Shown here one piece after another: positions 63,706 to 64,000 of a DNA stretch of 64,000 nt. The notes below the pieces were generated by a model. That model did no database searches. It was not told the DNA's origin and saw only the letters and a list, made by a program, of their open reading frames with translations. Position numbers and translations under genes: made by a program. How positions within the stretch are numbered: the first letter of the stretch is position 1; each line of letters begins with the position of its first letter. Source of the DNA: Ignavibacteriaceae bacterium (GTDB taxonomy: Bacteria; Bacteroidota; Ignavibacteria; Ignavibacteriales; Ignavibacteriaceae). Location of the stretch: NCBI GenBank assembly GCA_008933765.1, contig WBUK01000001.1, positions 344,801 through 408,800 of the forward strand, written 5' to 3'.

Positions 63706-64000
63706 ATTAAAAGTCTCCGATAAAAGTTCAAAGAAAAGATGTAATATAACTATTTCAAAAGAAAGAGTTTTTACCTTTTCTTTTACAGTTTTTATTCTCC
63801 TTCAAAAAAATACCTGATTTTGCGGGGTTTAGTTGATTTCGGCGTGGTGGGGTTTTAAGTTTTGAGTTTTATGTTCTGAGTTTTGAAGTGTTGAATTTAG
63901 AAGGCTTGGGGGCTTTGTATTGTAAGCAATATTACCCGGTCGGGATTACCTTTTCCTCCAGGTGCTGGAGGTTGGGGAGTTATGGGGGGGGTGAGTTGTG
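63706..64000. other. Terminal intergenic stretch
   Basis: 295 bp, no supported gene. It should hold the promoter of the nucleotidyltransferase gene near 63710-63800. At 63856-63900 degenerate GTTTTGAG/TTCTGAG words resemble the low-complexity stretch at 11462-11568. The last 50 bp are G-rich on the plus strand (GGAGGTTGGGGAGTTATGGG), with several runs of three or more G. Confidence 0.45.

Overview
The window looks like chromosomal DNA of a free-living bacterium of the Ignavibacteria (Chlorobi/Bacteroidota side of the tree), at roughly 40% GC. This placement rests on type IX secretion (T9SS) C-terminal sorting domains of the 'YPNPFN' type on two exported proteins, a complete Bacteroidota-type Bat (aerotolerance) operon, a clade II, Sec-type nitrous oxide reductase cluster, and putative sugar nucleotidyltransferase and 7TM-HD proteins typical of that group. 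It is an inference from gene content; no rRNA is present. No prophage, insertion sequence or CRISPR array was found.

Layout. 0-8 kb: a flippase-like membrane protein, two tiny unknown ORFs, tRNA-Leu(GAG), an ECF sigma / anti-sigma / Spy-like envelope stress unit with a second Spy-like gene transcribed divergently, and a 984-residue secreted beta-propeller/FG-GAP protein. 8-13.5 kb: a GH97 alpha-glucosidase, a free-standing B12-binding protein, a HIT protein, KdsB, GatC and PlsC. 13.7-22.4 kb: the Bat operon (moxR, DUF58, BatD-like protein, batA, batB, batC, batD, batE), all on the minus strand. 22.7-27.3 kb: a bacterial microcompartment PduT-like shell protein and a PduS-like Fe-S flavoprotein behind an aldehyde dehydrogenase and a short-chain dehydrogenase. 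27.4-29.5 kb: a secreted two-domain cyanophycinase-like protein.

29.8-39.2 kb (plus strand): a nitrous oxide respiration cluster (cytochrome c lipoprotein, nosZ, membrane protein, nosL, nosD, nosF, nosY) followed without a clear break by an Rrf2 regulator with Fe-S-type cysteines, a DUF2249 protein, a haem-copper-oxidase-like membrane protein, a MIP18/DUF59 protein and a cupin. The run ends at a strong terminator. I read it as one N-oxide reduction and sensing locus. 39.5-46.4 kb (minus strand): the SUF iron-sulfur assembly operon sufBCDSU-sufT with a bacilliredoxin and an Rrf2 (IscR/SufR-like) regulator. A 25-bp inverted repeat upstream of sufB is a candidate operator.

46.6-64 kb (minus strand): mainly housekeeping and envelope genes. 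These are a lipoprotein, an MsbA-like ABC exporter, a second lipoprotein, a XerC/D recombinase, a PgpH-like HD phosphodiesterase, a HAD phosphatase, two sodium:solute symporters, a STAS anti-anti-sigma factor, LigA, a RodZ-like protein, RsmB and a GlmU-like nucleotidyltransferase.

A recurring peculiarity is the number of young short tandem duplications. Intergenic ones have periods near 32, 41, 54 and 62 bp, and in-frame ones have periods of 21, 42 and 54 bp. The most interesting biology is the orphan microcompartment pair, the N-oxide module with an unusual oxidase-like protein, the paired candidate operators, and two genes that seem to lack a conventional start codon.
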